Origin: Phytohabitans maris | GTDB taxonomy: Bacteria; Actinomycetota; Actinomycetes; Mycobacteriales; Micromonosporaceae | Direction: 5' to 3' | Length of the DNA stretch: 64,000 bases | Assembly: GCF_031085175.1 (NCBI RefSeq) | Contig: NZ_JAVHUY010000013.1 | Span: 1-64,000 of the forward strand | Shown: one piece after another, positions 1-8,759 of the stretch | Position numbering within the stretch: position 1 is the first letter of the stretch | Layout of the letters: each line of letters opens with the position of its first letter | The notes under the pieces: generated by a model | Seen by the model: only the letters and a program-made list of their open reading frames with translations | What the model was told of the DNA's origin: nothing | Database searches by the model: none | Translations under genes and position numbers: made by a program

Positions 1-355
1 GGCGCAGCAGGTCGGCCTGGCCCTCGACGGATGCCGGTGCGGGTGCGGCCCGGCGGCCGGGGCGCCGGCGGGCGGCCTCGGCGGCCACCGACAGCTCGCC
101 GCCCGGCACGTCGAGCACGACCGCGAGCCAGCTCAGCCAGAAGTCGCCGGGGACCCGCTCGCCGCGCTCCCAGCGGCTGACCTCGTGCCGGCTCACGGTG
201 TGCAGGCCGGCGGCCGCGGTGAGCTGCTCGGCCACGCGCAGCTGCGACCAGCCACGCCCCAGCCGGAGCGCGGCCAACAGGGCGCCCAGTGAAGCGGGCG
301 CGGTGGATGACGATGGCGTTCCGCCCGGATCCTGGGCGGTGCGTCCCTCAGACAC
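1..355 (-). CDS. XRE-family helix-turn-helix regulator (3' end outside window)
   Basis: Reading the minus strand from a GTG at 355 gives a Ser/Thr/Pro-rich lead of about 22 residues, then a classic lambda-repressor-like HTH. Visible parts are LGALLAALRLGRGWSQLRVAEQL, where RGWSQ opens the first helices, and HEVSRWERGERVPGDFW, the recognition helix plus the SRWERG signature. An Ala/Arg/Pro-rich stretch follows and runs off the window edge. The family binds DNA as dimers to repress or activate nearby promoters; the target here is unknown. The gene is divergent from metF with about 300 bp between them. The HTH assignment is firm; the role is not inferable, and a second C-terminal domain may lie outside the window. 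Confidence 0.8.
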   Translation of the reverse strand, partial: MSEGRTAQDPGGTPSSSTAPASLGALLAALRLGRGWSQLRVAEQLTAAAGLHTVSRHEVSRWERGERVPGDFWLSWLAVVLDVPGGELSVAAEAARRRPGRRAAPAPASVEGQADLLR

Positions 356-642
356 GGCGTATCTGAGCCCCCTCGAGTGTCACGACCTCCTAAACGAACC
401 GTGCCGACCCCTCGGCCGTCCGGCAGCACCCGACCCCCGGGCGCCGCCGGACGCCCCCGTTACCCCCTCGGGCGCCGCTCCCGGCCAATGACTCTCGCGA
501 GGCGGGAGCGGCCACCCGTCCCAAGCGACCCCCTTTCTACCGCCCACGTACGACGTTTTCCGCCCGCAAGATCCACGTCCCGTCCCGCCGCAGGTCACCG
601 CCACGCTCTGAGACGGCCCGACTGCGGACCGGCCGATACCGA

Positions 643-648
643 TACAGT
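643..648 (+). promoter_or_regulatory. putative -10 hexamer TACAGT of a leaderless metF promoter
   Basis: TACAGT fits the actinobacterial TANNNT -10 consensus and ends 6 nt before the metF GTG at 655, the spacing expected when transcription begins at the start codon. There is no Shine-Dalgarno before this GTG, which supports a leaderless transcript. No convincing -35 hexamer is visible. This is inference from spacing only. Confidence 0.35.
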
Positions 649-654
649 CACTGG

Positions 655-1575
655 GTGGCACTCGGTCTCCCCTCCGTCCTTCCCGGTGGCTCCCAGCCGT
701 CGGTCGGTGACCTTGTCGCCGGCCCCACGCCGACGTTCTCGTTCGAGTTCTTCCCGCCCAAGACGGCCGAGGGGCAGCCGCTGCTCTGGCAGGCCATCCG
801 CGAGCTGGAGCCGCTGCGGCCCTCGTTCGTCTCGATCACCTACGGGGCGGGCGGCACCACCCGCGACACCACCGTCGCCGTGACCGAGCGGGTCGCCACC
901 GAGACCACGCTGCTGCCCATGGCCCACCTCACCGCGGTCAACCACTCGGTCGCCGAGCTGCGCCACGTGATCGGCCGGCTGGCCGGCGCCGGCGTGCGTA
1001 ACGTGCTGGCCGTCCGCGGCGACCCGCCGGGCGACCCGATGGGCGAGTGGGTGCGGCACCCCGACGGCGTCATGTACGCGGCCGACCTGGTCCGGCTCGT
1101 CAAGGAGTCCGGCGACTTCTGCGTGGGCGTGGCCGCGTTCCCCTACAAGCACCCCCGCTCGTCCGACATCGCCGCCGACACCGCCCGGTTCGTGGAAAAG
1201 TGCCGGGCCGGCGCCGACTTCGCGATCACCCAGATGTTCTTCGACGCCGACGACTACCTGCGCCTGCGCGACCGGGTGGCCGCCGCCGGCTGCGACACCC
1301 CGATCGTGCCCGGCGTCATGCCGGTCACCCGGATGGCCACGATCGAGCGGTCCGAGCAGCTCTCCGGCGCGCCTTTCCCGCCCGCGCTGCTGGAGCGCTT
1401 CGAGCGGATCGCCGGCGACGCCGAGGCGGTGCGGCGGCTCGGCGTCGAGCAGTGCAGCGAGATGTGCGCGCGGCTGCTCGACGAGGGCGTGCCGGGCATC
1501 CACTTCATCACGCTCAACCGCTCGACCGCGACCCGCGAGGTCTGGCAAAACCTTCCGGTCGGCGCCCGCGTCTGA
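655..1575 (+). CDS. metF: methylenetetrahydrofolate reductase
   Basis: 306 residues, the usual length of bacterial MetF. The enzyme is a cytosolic FAD-dependent TIM barrel that reduces 5,10-methylene-THF to 5-methyl-THF, the methyl donor for methionine synthesis. Near residue 25 is the family signature [10 protein letters not shown], followed by SITYGAGG with the strand-2 Gly-rich loop, [27 protein letters not shown] and GVMPVT, all in the order expected for MTHFR. The C-terminal [11 protein letters not shown] is also typical. The start is GTG with no clear ribosome site, and a -10-like hexamer lies 6 nt upstream. A CDP-alcohol phosphatidyltransferase-like gene follows 27 bp downstream. Identification is secure. 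Confidence 0.95.
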   Translation: MALGLPSVLPGGSQPSVGDLVAGPTPTFSFEFFPPKTAEGQPLLWQAIRELEPLRPSFVSITYGAGGTTRDTTVAVTERVATETTLLPMAHLTAVNHSVAELRHVIGRLAGAGVRNVLAVRGDPPGDPMGEWVRHPDGVMYAADLVRLVKESGDFCVGVAAFPYKHPRSSDIAADTARFVEKCRAGADFAITQMFFDADDYLRLRDRVAAAGCDTPIVPGVMPVTRMATIERSEQLSGAPFPPALLERFERIAGDAEAVRRLGVEQCSEMCARLLDEGVPGIHFITLNRSTATREVWQNLPVGARV

Positions 1576-1602
1576 TCGGCCCGCGGGGCGGTTGATCCGA
1601 AG

Positions 1603-2271
1603 GTGGGACAGGGCCGGCTGGGCTGGGACGAGTACGCGACCGGGTGGGCCCGGCTGCACGGCGGCTTCGACCCGCGCAAGGCCGGCCGGCTGGTGCGCGG
1701 GTGGCTGCGCGTGTCGTACGTGATCGGCCGCGGCCTGGCCCGGGTCCGCATCCCGCCGGCCGCCGTCACGTTCGCCGGCCTGCTGCTGTGTGTCTCGGTG
1801 CCGCTGCTGGCCGACCGCCCCGCCCTGGCCGCCGTGTTCGTGCTGCTCGCCGCGATGGCCGACAGCGCCGACGGCGCCACCGCCGTGGTCTCCGGCCGGG
1901 CCACCCGGCTCGGCTACCTCTACGACTCGCTCGCCGACCGCCTGGGCGAGGCGGCCTGGCTGGTCGCGTTCTGGCTGGTGGGGGCGCCGGGCATGCTGGT
2001 GGTGGCGGCCGCCGGCCTGTCCTGGCTGCACGAGTACGTCCGCGCCCGGGTGGTCGCCGCCGGCATGCGCGACATCGGCGCGGTCACGGTCGGTGAGCGC
2101 CCCACGCGGGTCGCGGTGGCCTTCCTGGGCCTGCTGCTGGCCGGCGCGGCCGAGGCGGTACAGACCGACCTGCCCGCCGGCACGATCACGGTGGTGGCGG
2201 CGGTCTGGGTGCTGCTGGCCCTGGTCGGCCTCCTCCAACTGCTGGCCGCCGTCCACCGCGTGCTCCGCTGA
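1603..2271 (+). CDS. CDP-alcohol phosphatidyltransferase family membrane protein
   Basis: 222 residues with about six predicted membrane helices after an amphipathic N-terminus of about 45 residues. The CDP-alcohol phosphotransferase signature is recognisable as MADSADGATAVVSGRATRLG then DSLADR: the four metal-binding Asp positions (D..DG...D...D) are present. The Arg that normally follows the DG..A step is replaced by Val (DGATAV where DGxxAR is expected). Family members join CDP-diacylglycerol or CDP-alcohol to an alcohol to make phospholipids. The substrate cannot be read from the sequence. The gene follows metF closely in the same direction and converges on the carotenoid block. It may be active on an unusual substrate or altered in activity. 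Confidence 0.75.
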   Translation: MGQGRLGWDEYATGWARLHGGFDPRKAGRLVRGWLRVSYVIGRGLARVRIPPAAVTFAGLLLCVSVPLLADRPALAAVFVLLAAMADSADGATAVVSGRATRLGYLYDSLADRLGEAAWLVAFWLVGAPGMLVVAAAGLSWLHEYVRARVVAAGMRDIGAVTVGERPTRVAVAFLGLLLAGAAEAVQTDLPAGTITVVAAVWVLLALVGLLQLLAAVHRVLR

Positions 2272-2309
2272 CCGGAGCGGTCCCCGTACGCGGCCCCCGC
2301 GGGCACGGG

Positions 2310-3737
2310 TCAACCGCGCGAGAGGAGCGCCGAAGCGACGATCTCGGCGCCGAGCGCGACCAGCGGGAGGCCGCCGCCCGGGTGGACCGAGCCGCCGACC
2401 AGGTACATGCCCTCGACCGGCCCGCGGTTGGCCGGGCGCCGCAGCGAGCCGGCCGTACCGTAGATCGGGTCGCCGGGGAGCAGCACCTCGCGAAACACCA
2501 GCCGGTCGCGGACCGGTACGCCCCGGCTCTCCAGCACGTCCAGGATCCGGTCCGCGTACGCCTCGGCGAGCCCCGGCCGGCGCCAGTCCACCGCGTCCGG
2601 GGCGGTGCCCTGGCGGGCGGCGTTGACCAGCACGAACCACGCCTCGTGCCCGGCCGGCCGGACCAGCGGGTCGGCGGCCACCGTCACGTACACGGTCGGG
2701 TCGGGGGCCGGGCGGGCCCGCACACCCCGGCCCGGATCGCCGAAGACGGCGTCGAACTCGGCGTCGTAGTCCTCGGGGAAGTACACGTTGTGGTGCGCGA
2801 GACCCGAATCCCCGCGTACCCCCAGCAGCAGCACGAAGCCGGCGAGGCTGCGGTCAGCCAGCCGGGCCAGGCGGCGTGGCGTCGGGAGCAGGTCGCGGTA
2901 GACGTCGCCGGCGTCGATGTCGGTCACGACCGCGTCGGCGGGGATCCGCTCGCGCCCGGCCCGTACCCCGTGGACCCGCCCGCCCGCCGCGTCGACGGCG
3001 GTGACCGCGGTGCCGAACTGGACCACCACGCCCAGGTCCAGGCAGCGGGAGAGCAGCGCGCCGGCGAGCGTGGCGAGGCCGCCGGGCAGGTACCAGCCGC
3101 CGAAGGCCAGCTCCGCGTACGCCGCGGCGAGCAGCGCCGCGGGCGCCCGGCGGGGGTCGGCGCCGGCGTACGTCGCGTACCGTTCCACGAACATCCGCAG
3201 CCGCGGGTCGCGCACCCCCACGCCGCGCAGCGACTGGCCGGGGCGGATCGCCCAGAGGTCGCGCAGCCGCCAGGCCTGCCGCGCCGGCGAGAGCGGGGTG
3301 CGCAGCACGTGCCGCCACGAGGTGTCCCAGATCCGCCCGGCGCGCCGCCACAGCACCGCCCACTCCGCGGCCGCGGCCGGGCCGAGCGCCGCGCCGACCC
3401 GGGCGGCGAATGCGTCCGGATCGCGGCCGGAGTCGAGCACCGTGCCGTCCGCGAAGCGGTGCCGCACGATCGGATCCAGCGGCACCGGCTCGACCGTCTT
3501 CCAGCCCTTCTCGCCGGGTCGCGAGCGGAAGGGGCCAAGTAGCAGGTCGCCGAATACCTCCGGCAGCGTCAGCAGGCTGGGGCCGGTGTCGAAGACGAAG
3601 CCGTCCCGCGCGTACCGGCCCAGCTTGCCGCCCACCGCCTCGGACCGCTCCAGCACCGTCACCGCGTGCCCGGCGGCGGCCAGCCGCGCCGCGACCGCGA
3701 GCCCGCCGACGCCCGCGCCCACCACGACCACGTTCAC
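2310..3737 (-). CDS. FAD-dependent carotenoid desaturase (CrtI/CrtD-type)
   Basis: 475 residues from a GTG at 3737 preceded by GAGGA at a good distance; a longer reading frame upstream lacks family similarity. The N-terminus is a dinucleotide-binding Rossmann fold ([17 protein letters not shown], then a Glu-ending strand [17 protein letters not shown]), followed by [16 protein letters not shown], a phytoene-desaturase signature. The C-terminus has [28 protein letters not shown], the family's FAD-binding end. Members dehydrogenate, hydrate or isomerise C30-C40 carotenoids at the membrane. It sits last in a minus-strand block with a glycosyltransferase, a CruF-like protein and a CrtA-like oxygenase, so a 3',4'-desaturase (CrtD-like) role at the acyclic end is more likely than a primary phytoene desaturase; that is inference. 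Confidence 0.85.
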   Translation of the reverse strand: MNVVVVGAGVGGLAVAARLAAAGHAVTVLERSEAVGGKLGRYARDGFVFDTGPSLLTLPEVFGDLLLGPFRSRPGEKGWKTVEPVPLDPIVRHRFADGTVLDSGRDPDAFAARVGAALGPAAAAEWAVLWRRAGRIWDTSWRHVLRTPLSPARQAWRLRDLWAIRPGQSLRGVGVRDPRLRMFVERYATYAGADPRRAPAALLAAAYAELAFGGWYLPGGLATLAGALLSRCLDLGVVVQFGTAVTAVDAAGGRVHGVRAGRERIPADAVVTDIDAGDVYRDLLPTPRRLARLADRSLAGFVLLLGVRGDSGLAHHNVYFPEDYDAEFDAVFGDPGRGVRARPAPDPTVYVTVAADPLVRPAGHEAWFVLVNAARQGTAPDAVDWRRPGLAEAYADRILDVLESRGVPVRDRLVFREVLLPGDPIYGTAGSLRRPANRGPVEGMYLVGGSVHPGGGLPLVALGAEIVASALLSRG

Positions 3738-3804
3738 GGCCGTCCTCGCTTCGCCGCGGGCGGCCGCGAGACGCCGCGTTCGACGGTTCGCTCGCAACGC
3801 TCGC

Positions 3805-4863
3805 TCACGGCACCCTCCGGCCGCGCCAGACCAGCCGGCCCCTGCGCCGCTCGCGGTGCGACCGCAGCACCAGCCAGGCGAACACCACGATCGAAACCGG
3901 GTGGGCCGCCGCGTCCGGCCAGGCCCGACCCCCGGTCGCCCGGGCCGCCACCACCCGACCCGAAACCCCCATCAGGTACGCGCACAGACCGGCCGCCGGC
4001 ATGACCGTGACCAGCAGCGGGGGCAGCGTGTACAGGGCGAGCAGGAGCAGCGCGACCGGCCAGCCGACGGCGGCCCACAGCGACTTCGTGTAGCCGTCCG
4101 CCAGCTCCCGCCACCCCGTGTACATCCGGCAGGTGGCCAGCGCGGACCCGTCGGCGAGCGCGATCCGCCCGCCGGACCGCTTGACCGCGCGGGCCAGCGC
4201 CACGTCCTCCAGCACCTGGTCGCGCACGGCCGCGTGGCCGCCCGCCCGTTCGTACCCGGCCCGGTCCGCGACCAGGAACTGCCCGCCCGCCGCAGCCAGC
4301 GCGGGGCGCGGCGAGCGTTCCATCGCGCGCAGCGGCAGGAACGTGAGCCACGACCACTGCAGCAGCGGCTGCACCAGCCGCTCGCCGGCCGTGGCGGCCA
4401 CGATCCTCGGGTACGGGGTGAGCAGGTCCACCCGGGCGGCCCGGAGCTCGCCGACGGCGGCGGCCACGGCGTGCGGGGCGAGCACCACGTCGGCGTCCAC
4501 GAAGACGAGCGCGGTGGCCCGCGGCGCGAGCGCGGCGAGCTGGTGGCAGGCGTACGGCTTGCCGAGCCAGCCCGGCGGCAGGGGAGCGCCCGGCTCGACC
4601 CGGAGGCCGTGCGCGCGTACCAGGTCGGCGGTGCCGTCCGTGGAGCCGTCGTCCAGCACGATCACCTCCAGCCGCGGCACGCCCTGCTGTGCCTTCAGCG
4701 CCCGCAGGCACGGCTCGACCCGGGCGGCCTCGTCCCGTACCGGCAGCAGGACGGCGACATGTTCGTCCACTGTGGATACCATCGCGGGTCGGCGCAGCAG
4801 CCGCGCGTTGACCACGGTGTGAACGGTGAGTGCGGCCACGACCGCGACCAGGAGCCAGGTCAT
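3805..4863 (-). CDS. family 2 glycosyltransferase, carotenoid glycosylation type
   Basis: 352 residues from the ATG at 4863, which overlaps the stop codon of the upstream gene as ATGA; a second ATG lies three codons upstream. One N-terminal membrane helix precedes the GT-A fold: [34 protein letters not shown], and the metal-binding [41 protein letters not shown] follows, with the ED acid motif and a Q-rich acceptor segment. Two or three C-terminal membrane helices end the protein. The layout resembles CrtQ/CruC-type transferases that put a sugar on a carotenoid hydroxyl at the membrane. The overlap with the CruF-like gene indicates translational coupling, and hydration by CruF would provide the hydroxyl to be glycosylated. 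Confidence 0.82.
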   Translation of the reverse strand: MTWLLVAVVAALTVHTVVNARLLRRPAMVSTVDEHVAVLLPVRDEAARVEPCLRALKAQQGVPRLEVIVLDDGSTDGTADLVRAHGLRVEPGAPLPPGWLGKPYACHQLAALAPRATALVFVDADVVLAPHAVAAAVGELRAARVDLLTPYPRIVAATAGERLVQPLLQWSWLTFLPLRAMERSPRPALAAAGGQFLVADRAGYERAGGHAAVRDQVLEDVALARAVKRSGGRIALADGSALATCRMYTGWRELADGYTKSLWAAVGWPVALLLLALYTLPPLLVTVMPAAGLCAYLMGVSGRVVAARATGGRAWPDAAAHPVSIVVFAWLVLRSHRERRRGRLVWRGRRVP

Positions 4864-5663
4864 CGGCGCCATGCCACCGCCAGCGGGACGGCCAGCACGC
4901 CCATGCCCAGCGCGCCCCACAGCGCCGAGCCGGGCAGGTCCAGGAAGACCGCGTGGGCCAGGACGCTGGCGGCGTACGTCCACAGGTAGAGCGCGTACAT
5001 CGGCGCGTCGTCCGGCCCCGGACCGGCGGCGGTGGACCGGACGAGGACGGCCATCACCAGCGCCACCGCGAGCCAGCCGAGGTAGTTGCCGGCCGGTACG
5101 CCGGGGACGCCGGGCAGGGCGGGGTGCGGGTCGTCCCAGGTCCAGTACCCCGCGGCGACCATCTGCGGGTCGAGGAAGAGGTCCCAGGCGGCGAGCCCGA
5201 GCCCGGCGAGCGCCACCCGGCCCGGCCCGGAGCGGGTGACCCGTACCGCGGCGAGCCAGGCCGGCCAGGCCATCCAGGTCCAGGCCAGCGGCACGACCCA
5301 GGGCACGCCGGCCACGCGGGGGCCGAGGTCGCCGGAGTAGGCGTACGCGCCGAACGGGAACCCGGTCGCCACGCCGAGCGCCTCGACCGCGAAGCCGCCG
5401 CCGGTGGTCACCACCACGAGCCGGGCGGCCGCCCGGGGTCCGCGGGTGAGCAGCGCGTGCCCGACCGAGGCGGCGTACCCGAGCAGCACCGCCGCCACGG
5501 TGACGGCGGCCCGGGCGGTGCCGCCGGTGAGCGGGTAGCCGACCTGTACGAGGACGAGCCCGCCCAGCGGCACCCAGGGCAGATGCCTACCTAGGGCCTC
5601 GTCGTCGAACCGCCGCTCCGCTTCGCTACGCCGGCGGTCCGACGCGCGATCACACCGTCTCAC
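4860..5663 (-). CDS. cruF: CruF-like carotenoid 1',2'-hydratase (DUF422 family)
   Basis: 267 residues from the GTG at 5663, which overlaps the preceding gene's TGA as GTGA. The first 31 residues are polar; then come about seven membrane helices. Diagnostic segments are [32 protein letters not shown] and [20 protein letters not shown], the conserved core of the CruF/DUF422 carotenoid family, which adds water across the 1',2' double bond of acyclic carotenoid ends. Its stop is coupled to the glycosyltransferase start (ATGA). The start is chosen from the overlap; an internal GTG just before the first helix is the alternative. Function is by family resemblance and context. Confidence 0.8.
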   Translation of the reverse strand: MRRCDRASDRRRSEAERRFDDEALGRHLPWVPLGGLVLVQVGYPLTGGTARAAVTVAAVLLGYAASVGHALLTRGPRAAARLVVVTTGGGFAVEALGVATGFPFGAYAYSGDLGPRVAGVPWVVPLAWTWMAWPAWLAAVRVTRSGPGRVALAGLGLAAWDLFLDPQMVAAGYWTWDDPHPALPGVPGVPAGNYLGWLAVALVMAVLVRSTAAGPGPDDAPMYALYLWTYAASVLAHAVFLDLPGSALWGALGMGVLAVPLAVAWRR

Positions 5664-6202
5664 GAGGGGAGGGGGAGCTGCCGTCCTAGCACCGCGAACG
5701 CCCGCTCGTCGCCGGGGAAGCGGAAGTCGCGCAGCACGTCGACGAACTCGAAGCGCCGGTACAGCCGCCAGGCCCGGGACGCCGACTCGTCGGCCTCGGG
5801 GGTGGACAGCAGCGTGGTGGCGCCGGTGGCCATGCGCAGCAGCGCGCGCAGCTGGCGGGCACCCACGCCGTGCCCCTGCGCCGGCGGGCGGACGTGCAGC
5901 TCGACCACCTCGAAGCAGTCGGTCAGCCAGCTCTTGCGCGCCTCCTCGGTCAGCGCGCCGCGCACCTGGTCGTGCCACCACTGCCCGCTGGCGGACGTGT
6001 ACCCGTACCCGAAGCCGACCAGGTGGCCGTCGCGGGTGAGCGTGGCGACCGCCCGGAAGCCGGGCCGCCGCGCGTGGGTGGCGATGTATCCGCGCCGCGC
6101 CTCCAGCAGCTCGGCGCGGTAGCCCATCGCCTCGCCGTACACCGCGACGACGTCGTCCAGCCGCCTGGTGAGGTCGTCCGGCATCCACGGCACCAACCTC
6201 AT
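5660..6202 (-). CDS. GNAT-family N-acetyltransferase
   Basis: 180 residues. The GNAT core is visible: strands FRAVATLTRDGHLVGFGYGYT, then VVELHVRPPAQGHGVGARQLRALL, which carries the acetyl-CoA pyrophosphate-binding R/Q-x-x-G-x-G/A loop, then TLLSTPEADESASRAWRLYRRFEFV, the C-terminal helix-strand typical of the family. It starts at an ATG overlapping the CrtA-like stop (ATGA) and ends overlapping the CruF-like start (GTGA), so it is translationally coupled inside the carotenoid block. The acceptor is unknown. Its fixed place may mean a role in pigment modification, or it may only ride in the operon. Confidence 0.8.
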   Translation of the reverse strand: MRLVPWMPDDLTRRLDDVVAVYGEAMGYRAELLEARRGYIATHARRPGFRAVATLTRDGHLVGFGYGYTSASGQWWHDQVRGALTEEARKSWLTDCFEVVELHVRPPAQGHGVGARQLRALLRMATGATTLLSTPEADESASRAWRLYRRFEFVDVLRDFRFPGDERAFAVLGRQLPLPS

Positions 6203-6903
6203 GCGCGCCCGCGCTCCCCTCCGTCGTTCCAGCCCACGACCCTACGGTCGCCCATGACGTCCAGTACGGCGAACCGGGCGAACAGGTCCTCCGCATACCA
6301 CCCTTCGGCCGGTGTGCGGAGGATCGCCGCCCGGTGCTCCGGGTGACGGTACGCGAACTCGCGGAGGTCTGCGGTGTTCCGCCACACGCTGACCGTGCCC
6401 TGCCAGCCGATCGGCGCCTCGCCGATGCCGAAGCGGGCGAGCAGCCCGGGCGCGGTGGCCACCGCGGCGGCGACCGGCGGTACCGCGCGCCAGAACGTGA
6501 CCGCCCGGCGCGGCCGGAGCCGGGCGCGGGTGAGCGCGAGCACGGTCCCCTCGGCGGTGCCCCGGGGCGTGCCGAACGGCTCCGCCGCCGACCACCGTCC
6601 CCGGCTGGCGAGCGGGCGCAGGTCGATCCGCACCTGGCCGGTGGCGAGGCGGGCCCAGGCGCGGGCCACCGGCGAGCCGGCGAAACCGCCGGCCGAGCCG
6701 GCGTCGGCCCACACCACCAGAGCGGCGTATCGGGTCAGGTCGGCGTCCGTGGGGCCGAAACCCTCGCCGGTACCGGTGCCGAGGAGCTTGGCGAAGCGGA
6801 CGCCGGGCAGGGCGCGGAGCCGGCGGCGGTCGAGGGCGATGCGGGCCAGCGCGCGCGGCACCACACGGCGGGGGACCCGCCACGCGTGCAGCGTCACGAA
6901 CAC
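6199..6903 (-). CDS. CrtA-like (spheroidene monooxygenase-like) carotenoid oxygenase
   Basis: 234 residues from a GTG at 6903, immediately after the YbaK stop. The N-terminus VFVTLHAWRVPRRVVPRALARIALDR and the motif RFAKLLGTGTGEGFGPTDADLTRYAALVVW are strongly reminiscent of CrtA, which introduces keto groups into acyclic carotenoids. The segments WQGTVSVWRN and YRHPEHRAAILRTPAEGWYAEDLFARFAV also match the dimeric alpha/beta-barrel-like heme-dependent CrtA group. The block CrtA-GNAT-CruF-GT-desaturase is all minus strand with stop/start overlaps. The reaction is inferred from the family; the actual substrate is unknown. Confidence 0.75.
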   Translation of the reverse strand: MFVTLHAWRVPRRVVPRALARIALDRRRLRALPGVRFAKLLGTGTGEGFGPTDADLTRYAALVVWADAGSAGGFAGSPVARAWARLATGQVRIDLRPLASRGRWSAAEPFGTPRGTAEGTVLALTRARLRPRRAVTFWRAVPPVAAAVATAPGLLARFGIGEAPIGWQGTVSVWRNTADLREFAYRHPEHRAAILRTPAEGWYAEDLFARFAVLDVMGDRRVVGWNDGGERGRA

Positions 6904-6907
6904 CGCT

Positions 6908-7417
6908 CTACTCGACCTCGGCCGGGCTCCCCGCGGTGATCCGGACCAGCTCGGCGTACGTGGTGGGGAAGACCGCCTGGGGTACGCCGCCGGCGGCCCA
7001 GATCTCCCCGTACCGCTCCAGGGCGGTGTCGACGAGCGTGCGCAGCGGCTTGGGGTGGCCGAGCGGCGCGACCCCGCCGATGACCTGGCCGGTGTGCGTA
7101 CGGACGAAGTCGGGCGTGGCCCGCTTGAGCTTGCCCACGCCGAGGTCGGCGGCGACCTTGGCGGTGTCCACCCGGTGCGCGCCGGAGGTGAGTACCAGCA
7201 GCGGCTCGCCGTCGGCGTCGAAGACCAGCGAGTTGGCGATCTGGCCCACCTCGATGCCGAGCGCGGCCGCGGCCGCCGCAGCGGTGTGTACGGCCTCGGG
7301 CAGCAACCGGACCTCGCTGGGTCGGCCGGAGCCGTCGCGGGCGTCGGCGCCGAGCAGGGCGTCTTGTACAGCCTGCACGTTGGGGTGTACAGGCCGCACA
7401 TTCGGGTGTGTGGACAT
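6908..7417 (-). CDS. YbaK/EbsC-type aminoacyl-tRNA deacylase
   Basis: 169 residues from the ATG at 7417; an in-frame ATG at 7426 is equally possible, and neither has a strong ribosome site. The YbaK fold is recognised from IEVGQIANSLVFDADGEPLLVLTSGAHRVDTAKVAADLG, VRTHTGQVIGGVAPLGHPKPLRTLVDTAL and WAAGGVPQAVFPTTYAELVRITA. The conserved Lys (TAKVA) and the GGxxPxGH loop of the editing site are present. Family enzymes hydrolyse mischarged tRNAs such as Cys- or Ala-tRNA(Pro) in the cytosol. The short N-terminal repeat HPNVRPVHPNV is unusual. It is bracketed by the EamA exporter (17 bp upstream) and the CrtA-like gene. Confidence 0.88.
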   Translation of the reverse strand: MSTHPNVRPVHPNVQAVQDALLGADARDGSGRPSEVRLLPEAVHTAAAAAAALGIEVGQIANSLVFDADGEPLLVLTSGAHRVDTAKVAADLGVGKLKRATPDFVRTHTGQVIGGVAPLGHPKPLRTLVDTALERYGEIWAAGGVPQAVFPTTYAELVRITAGSPAEVE

Positions 7418-7434
7418 GCCGACCATCTTGCTGC

Positions 7435-8427
7435 CTACCCGGCCGGAACGGCGACGGCTTTCTCCCCGGCGGCGGCCGTCTCGGGTGCTCGCGGCGTGAC
7501 CCGGGCGGTCTCGGCCAGGGCCACGCCGGCCAGGACGAGCGCGCCGCCGGCGAGCTGCGCCGCGCTGAGCGCCTCGCTGCCACCGAGCGTGATCCATGCC
7601 ACAGCCGAGGCGAACACCGGCTCGACCATGCCGATGATGCCGACGCTGGTCGCCGGCAGGTGCCGGAGCGCGGCGGCAATCAGCATGTACGGCACGATCG
7701 AGCCGAGCACCACCACGTACCCGAGCAGGAGCGCGACCGGAACCCCGCCGGAGGTGGCCTCCGCGAGCGGCGCCCAGCCACCGTTCGCCGGTGCGACGGC
7801 CTGCGTGAGCAGGCCGGCGACGGCCGCGGAGCCGAACGCCCAGGTGGTGAGCGACAGCGTGTCCCGGCGCGCCACACCACGCGCGCCGAGCAGGTAGTAG
7901 AGCGCGAGGAGCACGGCCGCGCCGAGGCCGGCGAGCACGCCCAGCCCGTCGAGGCGAAGGTCGCCCCACACCTCGGCGACGCAGGCGAGCCCGGCGAGGC
8001 TGAGCGCGAACCCGCCCCACAGCCGCGGCCGCACGGGCTGGCGCTGGCCGAAGCGCACCCAGAGCGCGACGAAGAGCGGCGCGGTGAACTCGAACAGCAG
8101 TCCGATGCCCACCGGCAGCCGGGAGATCGCCACGAAGTAGAGCATCGGGACGAGGAAGAAGCCGGCCAGCCCGTACCCGACCAGGAGCGGCAGGTCGTGA
8201 CGGGTGACCGCGAGGCGGCGGCCGTGGCCGAGCAGCAGCGTGATCGCCAGCAGCCCGAGGAAGGCGCCGGCGGCCCGGAGAAAGGCCAGCTGGGCAGGCT
8301 CGATGCCGGCGCGCAGCACCAGCTTGGAGACGGTCCCGTTGATCGCGAACAGCGTGCCGGAGGCGACCACCAGGGCCACTCCCAGCGCGGGCTTCCTCGT
8401 CACCCGTGTCAGGGTACTGGGCGCCAT
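7435..8427 (-). CDS. EamA-family (DMT) inner-membrane transporter
   Basis: 330 residues with ten predicted membrane helices arranged as two EamA repeats. The first covers about residues 15-145 (GTLFAINGTVSKLVL, LAFLRAAGAFLGLLA, PVGIGLLFEFTAPLFVALWVR). The second covers about 155-300 (GLGAAVLLALYYLLGARG, GSIVPYMLIAAALRHLPATSVGIIGMVEPVFASAVAWITLGG). The pairing of a helix-4 PLFVALW-type motif and the helix-9 VEPVFAS motif is typical of drug/metabolite exporters of the RhaT/YdcZ class. The substrate is unknown. It lies upstream of ybaK in the same direction and is divergent from the SOS-controlled gene pair, with about 330 bp between them. Confidence 0.85.
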   Translation of the reverse strand: MAPSTLTRVTRKPALGVALVVASGTLFAINGTVSKLVLRAGIEPAQLAFLRAAGAFLGLLAITLLLGHGRRLAVTRHDLPLLVGYGLAGFFLVPMLYFVAISRLPVGIGLLFEFTAPLFVALWVRFGQRQPVRPRLWGGFALSLAGLACVAEVWGDLRLDGLGVLAGLGAAVLLALYYLLGARGVARRDTLSLTTWAFGSAAVAGLLTQAVAPANGGWAPLAEATSGGVPVALLLGYVVVLGSIVPYMLIAAALRHLPATSVGIIGMVEPVFASAVAWITLGGSEALSAAQLAGGALVLAGVALAETARVTPRAPETAAAGEKAVAVPAG

Positions 8428-8512
8428 CGGTCGTTACATCGCGATACCGCCCGGCGGCGCGCCCGCCGAGCGTTGCGTTTTTGTCGTAGCCGAGGTGTAC
8501 TGTCTTGGTAGT

Positions 8513-8528
8513 TCGAACGATTGTTCGA
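8513..8528 (+). promoter_or_regulatory. perfect LexA (SOS) box TCGAACGATTGTTCGA
   Basis: The 16-mer TCGAAC-N4-GTTCGA matches the actinobacterial LexA operator at all twelve specified positions. It lies 232 bp before the ATG of the HEPN-type gene and upstream of imuA', in a 330-bp gene-free stretch between divergent genes. A TTGCGT / TACTGT pair (8473-8478 and 8498-8503) could be the promoter, but its 19-nt spacing is long. The long untranslated leader between the box and the gene contains no other feature that I recognise. Confidence 0.85.
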
Positions 8529-8759
8529 ACGACTCGGGTGGAGCGGTTCGCGACGCGCCATCCGAGGGCGGTTCGCGGAGACCGCGTGCGGGTCCCGGAC
8601 ATTCGCGGGTCCGGGCCCTCAGGCAGGACCGTCGTTCGCCACCCCCGACCCCCGGGCGGCGAGCGACGGCCTCGCCGGCCGAGCCGGTCGGGTGTGAGGA
8701 GGGGAAGCGTTCACGCCCGGCCGGCGCCGTCGACAGGACATTGCCGAGGAGAGACTCCC

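Noticed and set aside
595-2640. A 681-codon open frame antisense to metF and the phosphatidyltransferase gene
   Set aside because: Composition is Arg/Gly/Ala-rich without domains, and it lies opposite two well-recognised genes; it is a by-product of high GC.
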